Shown: positions 8,515-18,517, counted from the stretch's first letter. The stretch: 64,000 nt of DNA from Arthrobacter sp. MA-N2 (GCF_000517125.1 NZ_KI912155.1:559707-623706); one strand, 5' to 3'. The notes: generated by a model from the letters alone, not told the origin. A program made the numbers and translations.

Positions 8515-9093
8515 CTAGACGGCCTTGGTTGTCTCTATGGCCAACAAGACGCGGTCAGTGACCTCATCGATGCCGCCAATACCATCGACCTTGGTCAGGA
8601 TGCCGCGATCGGCGTACCTGGCCACCACTGCTTCCGTCTGCTGGTGGTAGAGGTCCAGGCGATGGCGGATGACAGCTTCGTTGTCGTCCGAGCGTCCGGT
8701 CTCCTTGGCACGGCCCAGCAGGCGCGAGACAAGCTCCTCGTCGTCGGCCGTCAGCTGAAGCACGACGTCGAGCTTCTCTTCCGTGTCGGCGAGGATTTGG
8801 TCCAAGTAGTCCACCTGGGCGGTGGTGCGCGGGTATCCATCAAGCAGGAAGCCGTTTTCGACGTCGTTTTCGTTCAGTCGATCACGCACCATCTTGTTGG
8901 TCACGCTGTCCGGAACGAAATCACCGGCGTCCATGTACTTCTTGGCTTCGATACCCAGCGGGGTTTCGCCTTTGACGTTTGCACGGAAGATGTCGCCCGT
9001 GGAAATGGCGACTACGCCCAAGCGCTCGGAAATCCGCTCAGCTTGGGTTCCCTTGCCCGAACCCGGAGGTCCAATGATCAGCATTCTCGTCAT
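8515..9093 (-). CDS. adk: Adenylate kinase
   Basis: Interconverts ATP plus AMP and two ADP. The P-loop GPPGSGKGT is at residues 8-16, the AMP site follows in STGDIFRANV, and the DGYPRT motif is near residue 86. At 192 residues it is the short form, with a brief LID segment (RAKETGRSDDNEAV) and no zinc-binding cysteines, normal for actinobacteria. Its ATG overlaps the stop of secY (ATGA), so the two are coupled. A terminator follows. Confidence 0.97.
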   Translation of the reverse strand: MTRMLIIGPPGSGKGTQAERISERLGVVAISTGDIFRANVKGETPLGIEAKKYMDAGDFVPDSVTNKMVRDRLNENDVENGFLLDGYPRTTAQVDYLDQILADTEEKLDVVLQLTADDEELVSRLLGRAKETGRSDDNEAVIRHRLDLYHQQTEAVVARYADRGILTKVDGIGGIDEVTDRVLLAIETTKAV

Positions 9094-10400
9094 CGCAAAA
9101 GCCCTTCGTAGTGACGTTGTTGTAGCTGCGCATCAATCTGCTTGACGGTCTCCAGGCCCACACCCACCATGATCAGAATTGACGTGCCACCGAACGGGAA
9201 GTTCTGGTTTGCGCTGATCAGGACAAGTGCAACCAACGGAATCAACGCCACGAAGCCCAAGTAGAAGGCTCCGGGGAGGGTGATCCTGGAAAGCACGTAC
9301 TGCAGGTAGTCCGCGGTCGGTTTACCCGCCCGGATGCCCGGAATGAACCCACCGTACTTCTTCATGTTGTCGGAGACCTCTTCAGGATTGAAGGTGATCG
9401 CGACATAGAAGTAGGTGAAGAACACGATCATGACGAAGTACAACGCCATGTAGATGGGGTGGTCACCCTTGGTGAGGTTGTTGTTGATCCATTCAACCCA
9501 TGGGGCCAGGGACTCTCCAGCCTTCGGCTGGTTGAACTGTGCAATCAGCCCGGGCAAGTAGAGCATCGAGGAAGCAAAGATAACGGGCACGACGCCGGCC
9601 ATGTTCACCTTGATGGGAATGTATGTGCTGGTGCCGCCCACGGTGCGACGGCCGATCATACGCTTGGCGTACTGGACCGGAATGCGCCGCTGGGACTGTT
9701 CAACGAACACGACAAGTGCAACGGTCACCAAACCGATGATCAACACCATGAAGAAGGTGCCAGGGCCCTTGGAGTTCCAGATGGCACCCAAGGAGGTCGG
9801 AAAGCCGGCCGCAATGGAAGTGAAGATGAGCAGGGACATGCCGTTGCCCACGCCCTTCTCGGTGACGAGTTCACCCATCCACATGATGAGGCCCGTACCG
9901 GCCGTCAGCGTAATGATCACAAGAATCGTGGCGATGATGCTGGTGTCGGGGATGATCGGCAGCTGGCAGTTGGGCAGCAGCTGCCCGGAGCGTGCCAGGG
10001 ACACCAGGGTGGTGGCGTTCAAAAGACCCAGCGCGATGGTCAGATAGCGCGTGTACTGCGTCAGCTTCGACTGGCCCGAGGCGCCTTCCTCATACAGCTG
10101 CTGGAACCGCGGAATGACCACGCGGAGCAACTGCACGATGATGCTGGCCGTGATGTACGGCATGATCCCCAAGGCAAAGATCGATACCTGCAGCAGTGCA
10201 CCACCGCTGAACAGGTTCACGAGCTGGTAGAGGCCGCCCTGGTCCTGATTGCTTGACAAACATTGCTGAACATTTTGGTAGCTCACACCAGGCGAGGGGA
10301 TAAAAGCGCCCAAGCGGAAGATTGTGATGATTCCCAGCGTGAACAACAACTTGCGTCGCAGATCAGGCGTTCGAAATGCCCGGCTGAATGCGCTTAGCAA
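9090..10400 (-). CDS. secY: Preprotein translocase subunit SecY
   Basis: Channel-forming subunit of the Sec translocon, 436 residues with ten expected membrane spans. The start RAFRTPDLRRKLLFTLGII and the plug-side segment GAFIPSPGV are typical. The TTG at 10400 is chosen because AGGAGG lies 4 nt upstream and it restores the family N-terminus; an in-frame ATG 57 nt further upstream lacks a ribosome site. SecE is encoded at 42.6-42.9 kb. A terminator separates secY from rplO, so a promoter of its own is expected in 10401-10511. Confidence 0.96.
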   Translation of the reverse strand: MLSAFSRAFRTPDLRRKLLFTLGIITIFRLGAFIPSPGVSYQNVQQCLSSNQDQGGLYQLVNLFSGGALLQVSIFALGIMPYITASIIVQLLRVVIPRFQQLYEEGASGQSKLTQYTRYLTIALGLLNATTLVSLARSGQLLPNCQLPIIPDTSIIATILVIITLTAGTGLIMWMGELVTEKGVGNGMSLLIFTSIAAGFPTSLGAIWNSKGPGTFFMVLIIGLVTVALVVFVEQSQRRIPVQYAKRMIGRRTVGGTSTYIPIKVNMAGVVPVIFASSMLYLPGLIAQFNQPKAGESLAPWVEWINNNLTKGDHPIYMALYFVMIVFFTYFYVAITFNPEEVSDNMKKYGGFIPGIRAGKPTADYLQYVLSRITLPGAFYLGFVALIPLVALVLISANQNFPFGGTSILIMVGVGLETVKQIDAQLQQRHYEGLLR

Positions 10401-10511
10401 GCGTCCTCCTGAGTTAAAAAGTCCAAGGGTGTCGAAGGGGTCATTGAAACCCAACACCCGAGTCTAACGGCTTCATGCGCCATGCGAACAATCGAGGGTC
10501 TGCGCCACATG

Positions 10512-10555
10512 AAAAAACTCCCGGTGCGAGAGGCCGAAGCCCCCGCACCGGGAGT
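10512..10555 (-). terminator. Terminator downstream of rplO
   Basis: A perfect 12-bp stem, ACTCCCGGTGCG (10517-10528) with its complement at 10544-10555, carries AAAAAA at 10512-10517 on the plus strand, which gives a U6 tail on the minus strand. It splits the ribosomal genes from secY-adk. Confidence 0.88.
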
Positions 10556-10586
10556 CTATTTACAGCGGGCTGCGCCCCAAAGCCCC

Positions 10587-11081
10587 TTAGAGGGCAGTGG
10601 TGGTTCCGCCTGCTGCTGCGATCTTTTCAGCGGCGCTGGAAGAGAAAGCGTGGGCCGTGACGTCAACCTTGACGGTGATGTCGCCGGTGCCCAGCACCTT
10701 GACGGGCTGGTTCTTGCGAACGGCGCCCTTCTCGACCAAGGACTCGACGGTGACAACTCCACCTTCCGGGAACAGCTCATTGAGCTTGTCCAGGTTGACA
10801 ACCTGGAACTCAACCCGGAACGGGTTCTTGAAGCCGCGGAGCTTCGGCAAGCGCATGTGCAGCGGCAGTTGGCCGCCGGCAAAGCCAGCCTTGACCTGGT
10901 AGCGGGCCTTAGTACCCTTGGTACCGCGACCGGCGGTCTTACCCTTGGAGCCTTCACCACGACCAACACGGGTCTTGGCAGTCTTGGCACCCGGGGCGGG
11001 ACGCAGGTGGTGGACCTTCAGAGCGTTCTGCTTGTCAGCAGCCTCGTTCTGTGCCTTATCGGCAGTCTTGTTCTCAGCCAT
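10587..11081 (-). CDS. rplO: 50S ribosomal protein L15
   Basis: Large-subunit assembly protein, 164 residues. It has a disordered, lysine-rich N-terminus ([16 protein letters not shown]) before the conserved LHHLRP-like segment, followed by [19 protein letters not shown] and [19 protein letters not shown]. Its ATG overlaps the rpmD stop by one base (TAATG), so translation is coupled. It is the last gene of the spc transcript before a strong terminator. Confidence 0.97.
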   Translation of the reverse strand: MAENKTADKAQNEAADKQNALKVHHLRPAPGAKTAKTRVGRGEGSKGKTAGRGTKGTKARYQVKAGFAGGQLPLHMRLPKLRGFKNPFRVEFQVVNLDKLNELFPEGGVVTVESLVEKGAVRKNQPVKVLGTGDITVKVDVTAHAFSSSAAEKIAAAGGTTTAL

Positions 11082-11287
11082 TACTTCGCCTCCTCTACAT
11101 TCACGAGGTGCGGAACCGTGTTGAGCATTCCAACGGTCACGGCGTCAGCGGTACGGACAACGGTGTGTCCGATGCGCTTGAGGCCGAGGGACCGCAGGGT
11201 TTCGCGCTGGTTCTGCTTGGCGCCGATGACGCCCTTGATCTGGGTGATCTCCAACTGAGCGTCGGAGGGAGTCACGTTCTTAGCCAT
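11081..11287 (-). CDS. rpmD: 50S ribosomal protein L30
   Basis: A 68-residue large-subunit protein with the family motif [20 protein letters not shown] and KRIGHTVVR. It lies between rpsE and rplO with a 2-nt gap on one side and a 1-nt overlap on the other. L30 is absent from some bacteria but standard in actinobacteria. Confidence 0.97.
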   Translation of the reverse strand: MAKNVTPSDAQLEITQIKGVIGAKQNQRETLRSLGLKRIGHTVVRTADAVTVGMLNTVPHLVNVEEAK

Positions 11288-11289
11288 GA

Positions 11290-11994
11290 CTAAACACCTG
11301 CCTTCTGGTTCTGGAGTGCGCGCACCAGAGCAGCCGGAGCGACCTCGTCCAGCGGCAAGCCACGACGGGCTGCCACGGAAGCGGGCTCTTCCAGACGCTT
11401 CAGAGCGTCAACAGTCGCGTGAACGATGTTGATGGCGTTCGAAGAACCGAGCGACTTGGAGAGAACGTCGTGGATACCGACGCATTCCAGTACCGCGCGG
11501 ACCGGACCACCGGCGATAACACCGGTACCCGGCGAAGCCGGACGCAGCATGACAACGCCTGCTGCGGCCTCACCCTGCACGCGGTGCGGGATGGTGCTGC
11601 CAACGCGGGGAACGCGGAAGAAGGACTTCTTGGCTTCTTCAACGCCCTTTGCGATAGCTGCGGGAACTTCCTTGGCCTTGCCGTAGCCGACGCCAACCAG
11701 GCCGTTGCCGTCGCCAACGACGACGAGGGCGGTGAAGCTGAAGCGACGACCACCCTTGACGACCTTGGCAACACGGTTGATGGTCACAACGCGCTCTACG
11801 AACTGGCTCTTCTCGGCCTCGCGACCGCCGTCGCGGCCACCACGGCCACCACGGTCGCCGCGGCCCTGGCCACGGTCACCACGCTCGCCACGACGGCCGC
11901 CGCGGCGGTCGTCGGTGGCAGCAGCGGTCTCAGTTGCCTCAGCAGCTGCAGCTTCAGTCACCTGAATGTCCTTTTCGTTATTCTCAACGGTCAC
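11290..11994 (-). CDS. rpsE: 30S ribosomal protein S5 with Arg/Gly-rich N-terminal extension
   Basis: Small-subunit protein involved in decoding fidelity and helicase activity at the mRNA entry site. It has 234 residues, compared with about 167 in E. coli. The S5 core begins at [20 protein letters not shown] near residue 65. Before it is an Ala/Glu stretch, then an RGG-type segment, [20 protein letters not shown] and onwards, predicted to be disordered. The GTG start overlaps the rplR stop by 4 nt. Confidence 0.97.
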   Translation of the reverse strand: MTVENNEKDIQVTEAAAAEATETAAATDDRRGGRRGERGDRGQGRGDRGGRGGRDGGREAEKSQFVERVVTINRVAKVVKGGRRFSFTALVVVGDGNGLVGVGYGKAKEVPAAIAKGVEEAKKSFFRVPRVGSTIPHRVQGEAAAGVVMLRPASPGTGVIAGGPVRAVLECVGIHDVLSKSLGSSNAINIVHATVDALKRLEEPASVAARRGLPLDEVAPAALVRALQNQKAGV

Positions 11995-12374
11995 AGTGCC
12001 AGCCCACCTTCGCGAGCACCGTCAGCGACGGCGGCGATGCGGCCGTGGTACTTGTTACCACCGCGGTCGAAGACGACTGCTTCGATGCCGGCAGCCTTGG
12101 CACGCTCGGCAACGAGCTCGCCGACGCGCTTGGCCTTGGCAGTCTTGTCGCCGTCGAGTGCACGAAGGTCAGCTTCCAGGGTGGAAGCGTAAGCCACGGT
12201 TACACCCTTGGAGTCATCGACAACCTGGACGAAGATGTGGCGTGCGGAGCGGTTGACGACCAGACGAGGACGGACAGCCGTGCCGCTGATGCGCTTGCGG
12301 ATACGAAGCTGGCGACGGCTGCGTGCAGCAGACTTGCTCTTGTTCGTGCGCTTCTTGTTAATTGCGATGGCCAT
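11991..12374 (-). CDS. rplR: 50S ribosomal protein L18
   Basis: 5S rRNA-binding protein of 127 residues. The start [20 protein letters not shown] is strongly basic, followed by the conserved [20 protein letters not shown] and ending [20 protein letters not shown]. It is 3 nt from rplF and overlaps rpsE by 4 nt, inside the tight spc cluster. Confidence 0.98.
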   Translation of the reverse strand: MAIAINKKRTNKSKSAARSRRQLRIRKRISGTAVRPRLVVNRSARHIFVQVVDDSKGVTVAYASTLEADLRALDGDKTAKAKRVGELVAERAKAAGIEAVVFDRGGNKYHGRIAAVADGAREGGLAL

Positions 12375-12377
12375 GGT

Positions 12378-12914
12378 TTACTTACCAGCCTTTCCGACCT
12401 TGCGGCGGATAACTTCGCCTGCGTAACGGACACCCTTGCCCTTGTAGGGGTCGGGCTTGCGCAGCTTGCGAATGTTGGCAGCAACCTCGCCGACCTGCTG
12501 CTTGGAGATACCAGCGACGGAGAGCTTGGTCGGCCCCTCCACCGTGAAGGTAATGCCTTCGGGAGCGGAGACATTGACCGGGTGGCTGAAGCCGAGAGCG
12601 AACTCAAGGTCAGTACCCTTGGCCTGAACGCGGTAACCAGTACCCACGATTTCAAGCTTCTTTTCGTAGCCCTTGGTGACGCCCTCGATCATGTTGGCGA
12701 TCAGGGTGCGGGTCAGGCCGTGGAGGGAACGCGAAGCGCGCTCGTCGTTCGGGCGGGTGACAGTCAAGGTGCTTTCGTCCAGGGTGACCTCGATCGGGCT
12801 GGCTACAGTGTGGCTCAGCTCGCCCTTGGTGCCCTTGACGTTGATGACAGAGCCATCAACCTTAACTTCAACGCCGGCAGGAACGGTGATGGGGAGACGT
12901 CCAATACGTGACAT
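12378..12914 (-). CDS. rplF: 50S ribosomal protein L6
   Basis: Two-domain 23S rRNA-binding protein near the factor-binding site, 178 residues. The sequence [17 protein letters not shown], the central [18 protein letters not shown] and the C-terminal [20 protein letters not shown] are diagnostic. It lies 18 nt downstream of rpsH. Confidence 0.98.
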   Translation of the reverse strand: MSRIGRLPITVPAGVEVKVDGSVINVKGTKGELSHTVASPIEVTLDESTLTVTRPNDERASRSLHGLTRTLIANMIEGVTKGYEKKLEIVGTGYRVQAKGTDLEFALGFSHPVNVSAPEGITFTVEGPTKLSVAGISKQQVGEVAANIRKLRKPDPYKGKGVRYAGEVIRRKVGKAGK

Positions 12915-12932
12915 TATTCTCTTCCTTTCCCG

Positions 12933-13331
12933 TTACCAGACGTACGCGAGGACTTCGCCGCCCACGCCCTTCTTGCCGGCCTGCTTGTCAGTCAGGAGGC
13001 CGGAAGAGGTGGACAGGATTGCGATACCCAGGCCACCCAGCACGTGAGGCAGGTTGGTGGACTTCGCGTAAACGCGGAGACCAGGCTTGGAAATACGGCG
13101 GACACCAGCAATCGAACGCTCGCGGTTCGGACCGAACTTGAGGTCGATGGTCAGCTTCTTGCCGACCTCGGCTTCCTCTTCCTTCCAGGCAGCGATGTAG
13201 CCTTCTGCCTTCAGGATGTCGGCAACGCGTGCCTTGAGCTTGCTGTACGGCATGCTCACGGTGTCGTGGTATGCCGAGTTGGCGTTGCGCAGACGCGTAA
13301 GCATGTCTGCGACAGGATCTGTCATAGTCAT
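12933..13331 (-). CDS. rpsH: 30S ribosomal protein S8
   Basis: Primary 16S rRNA-binding protein of 132 residues, with [19 protein letters not shown] at the start and the C-terminal [19 protein letters not shown] that binds helix 21. In E. coli S8 represses the spc operon by binding its own mRNA; no such site was tested here. The intergenic stretch to rplE is only 76 nt, too short for the rpsN gene often found at this place. Confidence 0.98.
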   Translation of the reverse strand: MTMTDPVADMLTRLRNANSAYHDTVSMPYSKLKARVADILKAEGYIAAWKEEEAEVGKKLTIDLKFGPNRERSIAGVRRISKPGLRVYAKSTNLPHVLGGLGIAILSTSSGLLTDKQAGKKGVGGEVLAYVW

Positions 13332-13407
13332 TTGGGCTCTTGCCCTTCCTCGTAATGGTTTCCGCGTTGGCTCTTAGGCAGCCGCGGCCGGACCTACTAC
13401 GTAGTTA

Positions 13408-13995
13408 TTAGTCTTCGGATTTGAACGGGAAACCAAGCGCCTTGAGCAGCGCGCGGCCTTCGTCATCGGTCTTTGCAGTGGTAACGACCGTGATGTCCAT
13501 GCCGCGTACGCGGTCGATGGAGTCCTGGTCGATTTCGTGGAACATAACCTGCTCGGTCAGACCGAAGGTGTAGTTGCCGTTACCGTCGAACTGCTTGCCG
13601 TTGAGACCGCGGAAGTCGCGGATACGGGGCAGGGCGAGGGACACGAGGCGGTCCACGAATTCCCACATACGGTCTCCACGCAGGGTTGCGTGTGCACCGA
13701 TGGGCATGCCTTCGCGCAGCTTGAACTGGGCGATGGACTTGCGGGCCTTGGTTACCTGCGGCTTCTGGCCGGTGATCAGGGTGAGGTCGCGGACGGCGCC
13801 GTCGATCAGCTTGGAGTCCTTGGCGGCATCTCCAACACCCATGTTCACAACAACCTTCACGAGGCGGGGAACCTGGTTCACGTTCGCGTACTTGAATTCC
13901 TCAACCAGGGTCTGCTTGATGGAATCGGCGTACTTCGTCTTCAGACGCGGAACGATCTTCGTTTCGACCGAAGTCTCAGACAGTGTCTCACTCAT
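13408..13995 (-). CDS. rplE: 50S ribosomal protein L5
   Basis: Binds 5S rRNA and contacts P-site tRNA. It has 195 residues, with a short variable N-terminus before [17 protein letters not shown], then [40 protein letters not shown] and [20 protein letters not shown]. Its ATG overlaps the rplX stop by one base (TGATG). Confidence 0.98.
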   Translation of the reverse strand: MSETLSETSVETKIVPRLKTKYADSIKQTLVEEFKYANVNQVPRLVKVVVNMGVGDAAKDSKLIDGAVRDLTLITGQKPQVTKARKSIAQFKLREGMPIGAHATLRGDRMWEFVDRLVSLALPRIRDFRGLNGKQFDGNGNYTFGLTEQVMFHEIDQDSIDRVRGMDITVVTTAKTDDEGRALLKALGFPFKSED

Positions 13996-14354
13996 CAGAT
14001 GTCCTTCCCGGATGCCTTGGACACGCGGACACGGACGGTCTTGGAGACGCCGTCCTTCTCAACGGTCTCGAGACGGAAACCAACGCGGGTCGGCTTCTTG
14101 GTCGAGGGGTCAACAAGAGCAACGTTAGAGACGTGGATCGGGGCCTCAACGACCTCGATGCCACCGGTCTTGGTGCCGCGCTGCGACTGACCGACCTTGG
14201 TGTGCTTGGTGACGCGGTTGATGCCTTCTACCAGGATGCGGTTGGCTTCCGGGTAGACGCGCAAGACCTTGCCTTGCTTGCCGCGGTCGCCGCCGCGCTC
14301 CTGCTTGGCTCCGGTGATGACCTGAACGAGGTCACCCTTCTTGATTTTAGCCAT
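13995..14354 (-). CDS. rplX: 50S ribosomal protein L24
   Basis: Assembly initiator protein with a KOW fold at its N-terminus. It has 119 residues and begins [18 protein letters not shown], followed by [20 protein letters not shown] and the conserved [11 protein letters not shown]. It lies 3 nt downstream of rplN and is coupled to rplE. Confidence 0.98.
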   Translation of the reverse strand: MAKIKKGDLVQVITGAKQERGGDRGKQGKVLRVYPEANRILVEGINRVTKHTKVGQSQRGTKTGGIEVVEAPIHVSNVALVDPSTKKPTRVGFRLETVEKDGVSKTVRVRVSKASGKDI

Positions 14355-14357
14355 GGA

Positions 14358-14726
14358 CTAAAGCACCTCCGGGGCCAGCGAGACGATCTTCATGAACTTC
14401 TTGTCACGGAGTTCACGACCAACCGGGCCGAAGATACGGGTACCGCGAGGGTCGCCGTCGTTCTTCAGAATCACAGCTGCGTTCTCGTCAAACTTGATGT
14501 AGGAACCATCCGCACGGCGGCGTTCCTTCTTAGTGCGAACGATGACAGCCTTGACGACGTCACCCTTCTTTACGTTGCCGCCCGGGATAGCGTCCTTGAC
14601 GGTTGCGACGATGACGTCGCCAATGCCTGCGTAGCGACGACCGGACCCACCGAGAACGCGAATGGTAAGGATTTCCTTAGCACCCGTGTTGTCGGCGACC
14701 TTAAGTCGCGACTCCTGCTGAATCAA
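14358..14726 (-). CDS. rplN: 50S ribosomal protein L14
   Basis: Large-subunit protein at the intersubunit bridge, 122 residues, beginning [20 protein letters not shown] and containing the signature [20 protein letters not shown]. The start codon is TTG with AAGGAG 6 nt upstream. It opens the spc group after a terminator and a candidate promoter in the 348-nt gap to rpsQ. Confidence 0.98.
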   Translation of the reverse strand: MIQQESRLKVADNTGAKEILTIRVLGGSGRRYAGIGDVIVATVKDAIPGGNVKKGDVVKAVIVRTKKERRRADGSYIKFDENAAVILKNDGDPRGTRIFGPVGRELRDKKFMKIVSLAPEVL

Positions 14727-14963
14727 TTTTTACTCCTTGCGTCGCGCCGGTTCTCAGACCGAAATGAAGCATACGGAATGAGCCTTGCGGAACGGTTGAT
14801 CGGGGTGTCTCTTGACCTGCCTGGATTTTGCCAGTACAGGCCTAAACTCCCGTGCCGCCAGCATCAGCTTCCCTTGCGGAAATAACTGCGCGGGGCAGTA
14901 TGCCGCGGCACGATTGTTTACGAGGTGGTTGTTGACGCACAACTGGCGCCATACAAACTCAAT

Positions 14964-14992
14964 ATCCTAGCACGTTTTACGCTATGGACTGA
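14964..14992 (-). promoter_or_regulatory. Candidate promoter of the rplN (spc) group
   Basis: A TAGGAT -10 box on the minus strand (14969-14964) lies just downstream of the terminator hairpin. The -35 region, TCAGTC or TTCAGT at 17-18 bp spacing, is weak. Its position between two transcription units is the main support. Confidence 0.35.
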
Positions 14993-15000
14993 AACGCAGA

Positions 15001-15032
15001 AAGGCCCGCATTCCTTCCGGAATACGGGCCTT
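15001..15032 (-). terminator. Terminator-like hairpin downstream of rpsQ
   Basis: AAGGCCCGCATTCC (15001-15014) pairs with GGAATACGGGCCTT (15019-15032), 14 positions with one mismatch. The minus-strand tail is only CCTTTCTG, so termination may be partial. Confidence 0.7.
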
Positions 15033-15074
15033 CCTACCAATCCATGTCGCTGCCGGACAGGGCCCGGCGCGGGA

Positions 15075-15374
15075 TTACTTAGCCTTTTCGAGGATCTCGA
15101 CCAGGCGCCACCGCTTGGTAGCGGAGAGTGGGCGAGTCTCAGAGATCAGAACGAGGTCGCCGATACCGGCGGCATTCTGCTCATCGTGAGCCTTGACCTT
15201 CGAGGTGCGGCGAATGACCTTGCCGTACAGAGCGTGCTTCACGCGGTCTTCAACCTGAACAACGATGGTCTTTTCCATCTTGTCAGAGACAACGTAGCCG
15301 CGACGCGTCTTACGGTAACCGCGCTGTTCAGCGCTGGCTGCTGCTTCCGTCACAGTTTCCTTCTGTTCGCTCAC
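15075..15374 (-). CDS. rpsQ: 30S ribosomal protein S17
   Basis: Primary 16S rRNA-binding protein with an OB fold, 99 residues. A variable N-terminus of about 20 residues precedes [20 protein letters not shown]. The core ends [20 protein letters not shown]. It starts at GTG and overlaps the rpmC stop by 4 nt. It is the last gene of the S10 group here; a terminator-like hairpin follows. Confidence 0.97.
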   Translation of the reverse strand: MSEQKETVTEAAASAEQRGYRKTRRGYVVSDKMEKTIVVQVEDRVKHALYGKVIRRTSKVKAHDEQNAAGIGDLVLISETRPLSATKRWRLVEILEKAK

Positions 15375-15694
15375 TTGTCGTCCTCCCCAGCCTCAGCTTC
15401 GGCCTTTTCAGCCTTGGCTGCTGCCTTCTTGGACTTCTTTTCTTCCTTGGCTTCCACAACCGGTGCGGCAACCTCGGCACGAATGCCCAGCTCACGCTCA
15501 CGGAGAACGGTGTAGATACGTGCGATGTCCTTCTTTACCGCGCGCAGACGACCGTGGTTCTCCAGCTGTCCGGTGGCGGACTGGAAACGCAGGTTGAACA
15601 GCTCTTCCTTGGACTTGCGGAGTTCTTCAACGAGACGCTCGTTGTCGAAACCGTCCAGCTGTGCGGGTGCGAGATCCTTCGACCCTACTGCCAT
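15371..15694 (-). CDS. rpmC: 50S ribosomal protein L29 with C-terminal Lys/Ala/Glu tail
   Basis: L29 lies at the polypeptide exit tunnel, near the binding sites of trigger factor and SRP. The conserved core ([20 protein letters not shown], then [20 protein letters not shown]) is about 75 residues. A further 30 residues, rich in Lys, Ala and Glu ([20 protein letters not shown]), extend it to 107, longer than the usual 63-75. The tail is predicted to be disordered and is expected to be variable. Confidence 0.97.
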   Translation of the reverse strand: MAVGSKDLAPAQLDGFDNERLVEELRKSKEELFNLRFQSATGQLENHGRLRAVKKDIARIYTVLRERELGIRAEVAAPVVEAKEEKKSKKAAAKAEKAEAEAGEDDK

Positions 15695-15696
15695 TT

Positions 15697-16113
15697 CTAT
15701 TCACCACCTTCGCGACGCACAATGCGTGCCTTCAACGGCAGCTTGTGGATTGCCAGGCGCAGTGCCTCGCGAGCTACCTCTTCATTGACACCGGCGAGTT
15801 CGAAGAGAACACGGCCCGGCTTGACGTTTGCGACCCACCATTCCGGAGAACCCTTACCGGAACCCATGCGGGTTTCGGCCGGCTTCTTCGTCAGCGGACG
15901 GTCCGGATAGATGTTGATCCAAACCTTGCCGCCACGCTTGATGTGGCGGGTCATCGCGATACGGGCAGACTCGATCTGACGGTTCGTGACGTAGGCCGGG
16001 CTCAGAGCCTGGATGCCGTACTCACCGAAAGTGACCTTGGTGCCGCCCGTTGCAGCGCCGGAACGACCCGGGTGGTGCTGCTTACGGTGCTTGACTCGAC
16101 GTGGGATAAGCAT
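15697..16113 (-). CDS. rplP: 50S ribosomal protein L16
   Basis: Binds helix 38 and helps position tRNA in the A site. It has 138 residues, beginning [19 protein letters not shown], then [20 protein letters not shown] and the conserved [20 protein letters not shown]. It abuts rpsC with no gap and lies 2 nt from rpmC. Confidence 0.98.
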   Translation of the reverse strand: MLIPRRVKHRKQHHPGRSGAATGGTKVTFGEYGIQALSPAYVTNRQIESARIAMTRHIKRGGKVWINIYPDRPLTKKPAETRMGSGKGSPEWWVANVKPGRVLFELAGVNEEVAREALRLAIHKLPLKARIVRREGGE

Positions 16114-16950
16114 TTAAGCCTGTCCTCCTTCTGCTGCGGGAGCAGCAGCTTCAGCTGCCGGAGCCTCTGCAGCAACAGGTGCTGCGTCAGCTGCCGGGCG
16201 GTCGGTACGACGACGGCGGTCACCACGGTCAGCGCCACCCGGGCGCCCCGGACGGTCGCTCGGACCGCGGCCGCGGGACGGAGCAGCAGCTGCCTGCTGA
16301 GCCAGTTCCTTGGCAGTGACGTCGCCCTTGTAGATCCAGACCTTCACGCCGATGCGGCCGAAGGTGGTCTTGGCTTCGTAGAAGCCGTAGTCGATGTTCG
16401 CACGCAGGGTGTGCAGGGGCACACGGCCTTCGCGGTAGAACTCCGAGCGGGACATTTCTGCGCCACCCAGTCGACCGGAGCAAGCGATACGGATGCCCTT
16501 GGCACCCGCGCGCTGTGCGGACTGCATGGCCTTCTTCATCGCACGGCGGAAAGCCACGCGGGAAGTCAGCTGCTCGGCAACGCCCTGGGCAACAAGCTGG
16601 GCTTCCATCTCGGGGTTCTTGACCTCGAGGATGTTCAGCTGGACCTGCTTGCCGGTGAGCTTTTCGAGCTCGCCGCGGATGCGGTCTGCTTCTGCACCGC
16701 GGCGGCCGATGACGATACCCGGGCGGGCCGTGTGGATGTCCACGCGGACACGGTCACGGGTACGTTCGATTTCGACCTTGGCGATACCGGCGCGTTCCAT
16801 GCCCGTGGACATGAGCTGGCGGATGCGGATGTCTTCGCGAACGAAGTCCTTGTACCGCTGGCCCGCCTTGGTGCTGTCAGCAAACCAGTGCGATACGTGA
16901 TCGGTGGTGATGCCGAGTCGGAACCCGTGCGGGTTTACTTTCTGTCCCAC
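16114..16950 (-). CDS. rpsC: 30S ribosomal protein S3 with low-complexity C-terminal tail
   Basis: Forms the mRNA entry site together with S4 and S5. The KH-domain [20 protein letters not shown] and the core [20 protein letters not shown] are clear. After residue 215 it continues in an Arg/Gly/Pro-rich then Ala/Glu-rich tail to 278 residues, compared with 233 in E. coli. The GTG start directly follows the rplV stop. Confidence 0.97.
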   Translation of the reverse strand: MGQKVNPHGFRLGITTDHVSHWFADSTKAGQRYKDFVREDIRIRQLMSTGMERAGIAKVEIERTRDRVRVDIHTARPGIVIGRRGAEADRIRGELEKLTGKQVQLNILEVKNPEMEAQLVAQGVAEQLTSRVAFRRAMKKAMQSAQRAGAKGIRIACSGRLGGAEMSRSEFYREGRVPLHTLRANIDYGFYEAKTTFGRIGVKVWIYKGDVTAKELAQQAAAAPSRGRGPSDRPGRPGGADRGDRRRRTDRPAADAAPVAAEAPAAEAAAPAAEGGQA

Positions 16951-17316
16951 TTAGCGAGCCTCCTCTTTCTCCGGGGTAGCGACTACCACGGTGATGTGGC
17001 TCGTGCGCTTCTTGATCTGAAATGCGCGACCCTGAGCACGCGGCTGGAACCGCTTCATGGTCGGGCCTTCATCAACAAACGCTTCGCTGATGTAGAGGTC
17101 TCCTTCGTCAAAGGCAACGCCATCGCGGTCCGCGAGGACCCGGGCATTCGCCATTGCCGACTGAACTACCTTGAATACCGGCTCCGAAGCTGCCTGTTCG
17201 GCAAACTTCAGAATTGCCAGAGCCTCATTCGCTTGCTTACCACGAACAAGGTTGACGACGCGCCGGGCCTTCATAGGCGTTACGCGGATGTGACGCGCAA
17301 TAGCCTTGGCTTCCAT
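16951..17316 (-). CDS. rplV: 50S ribosomal protein L22
   Basis: Lines the exit tunnel with its long beta-hairpin. It has 121 residues and contains [20 protein letters not shown], the central [20 protein letters not shown] and the hairpin [20 protein letters not shown]. Macrolide-associated deletions at the hairpin tip are not seen. It sits between rpsS and rpsC. Confidence 0.98.
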   Translation of the reverse strand: MEAKAIARHIRVTPMKARRVVNLVRGKQANEALAILKFAEQAASEPVFKVVQSAMANARVLADRDGVAFDEGDLYISEAFVDEGPTMKRFQPRAQGRAFQIKKRTSHITVVVATPEKEEAR

Positions 17317-17354
17317 TGCTTTCCTTCTCTCGTCTAAGCCGTAGAGCGAGCGCC

Positions 17355-17636
17355 TTAGCGGCGCTTGCCCTTACGGTCGTCCTTGACATGGCCGCGGAAT
17401 GTCCGCGTGGGAGCGAATTCGCCGAGCTTGTGCCCGACCATCGACTCAGTGACAAACACCGGAATGTGCTTGCGTCCATCGTGAACGGCAATCGTGTGAC
17501 CCAGCATGTCCGGGACGATCATCGAACGGCGGGACCAGGTCTTGATGACGTTCTTGGTGCCCTTTTCGTTTTCCCTGGCGACCTTCACAAAGAGGTGCTG
17601 GTCTACGAAAGGACCTTTTTTCAGGCTGCGTGGCAT
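17355..17636 (-). CDS. rpsS: 30S ribosomal protein S19
   Basis: Head protein that forms a complex with S13 and touches A-site tRNA. It has 93 residues, beginning [19 protein letters not shown] and ending [16 protein letters not shown], with the signature [20 protein letters not shown]. It lies 12 nt downstream of rplB. Confidence 0.98.
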   Translation of the reverse strand: MPRSLKKGPFVDQHLFVKVARENEKGTKNVIKTWSRRSMIVPDMLGHTIAVHDGRKHIPVFVTESMVGHKLGEFAPTRTFRGHVKDDRKGKRR

Positions 17637-17648
17637 GTGTCCAGGCTC

Positions 17649-18488
17649 CTATCGCTTGTTCTTGCCAGTACGGCGGCGACGAACAATAAGCTTGTCGCTC
17701 TCTTTGTTGGGGCGGCGGGTGCGGCCTTCACGCTTACCGTTCGGGTTGACCGGGTGACGTCCACCGGAAGTCTTACCTTCACCACCACCGTGCGGGTGAT
17801 CGACCGGGTTCATGGCGACACCACGGACGGTCGGGCGAACGCCCTTCCAACGCATACGGCCGGCCTTGCCCCAGTTGATGTTCGACTGCTCGGCGTTGCC
17901 AACCTCGCCGACGGTTGCGCGGCAGCGCACGTCGACGTTGCGGATTTCACCGGAAGGCAGACGCAGCTGGGCGAAACGGCCTTCCTTGGCGACGAGCTGA
18001 ACCGAAGCACCTGCGGAACGGGCCATCTTGGCGCCGCCACCCGGACGCAGTTCAACTGCGTGGATGGTGGTACCAACCGGGATGTTGCGCAGCGGCAGGT
18101 TGTTGCCCGGCTTGATGTCAGCGTCGGGGCCAGCCTCGACGAAGTCACCCTGGGACAGCTTGTTCGGGGCGATGATGTAACGCTTGGTGCCATCAACGTA
18201 GTGCAGGAGGGCGATGCGAGCCGTGCGGTTCGGATCGTACTCGATTTCGGCAACGCGGGCGTTGACGCCGTCCTTGTCGTGACGACGGAAGTCGATCAGA
18301 CGGTACTGGCGCTTGTGCCCACCACCCTTGTGACGGGTGGTGATCTTACCGGTGTTGTTACGGCCGCCAGTCTTGTGCAGCGGACGCAGCAACGACTTTT
18401 CCGGAGTCGATCGCGTGATTTCGGAGAAGTCGGCTACGCTCGAGCCGCGACGGCCCGGGGTAGTCGGCTTGTATTTACGGATTCCCAT
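17649..18488 (-). CDS. rplB: 50S ribosomal protein L2
   Basis: Needed for subunit association and peptidyl transferase assembly. It has 279 residues: [20 protein letters not shown] at the N-terminus and the C-terminal histidine region [20 protein letters not shown] that reaches the peptidyl transferase centre. It is preceded by rplW (29 nt gap). Confidence 0.98.
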   Translation of the reverse strand: MGIRKYKPTTPGRRGSSVADFSEITRSTPEKSLLRPLHKTGGRNNTGKITTRHKGGGHKRQYRLIDFRRHDKDGVNARVAEIEYDPNRTARIALLHYVDGTKRYIIAPNKLSQGDFVEAGPDADIKPGNNLPLRNIPVGTTIHAVELRPGGGAKMARSAGASVQLVAKEGRFAQLRLPSGEIRNVDVRCRATVGEVGNAEQSNINWGKAGRMRWKGVRPTVRGVAMNPVDHPHGGGEGKTSGGRHPVNPNGKREGRTRRPNKESDKLIVRRRRTGKNKR

Positions 18489-18517
18489 AATTCATTTCCT
18501 CGTTAAAGTGGTCTCCG

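Larger units (their letters stand above)
14727..15074 (-). other. Non-coding gap between the S10 and spc groups
   Basis: No gene is supported in these 348 bases. On the minus strand they hold, in order, a hairpin that ends the rpsQ transcript, a candidate promoter, and a leader of about 230 nt before rplN. The length of this leader leaves room for control by a ribosomal protein, but no known binding structure was recognised. Confidence 0.7.
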
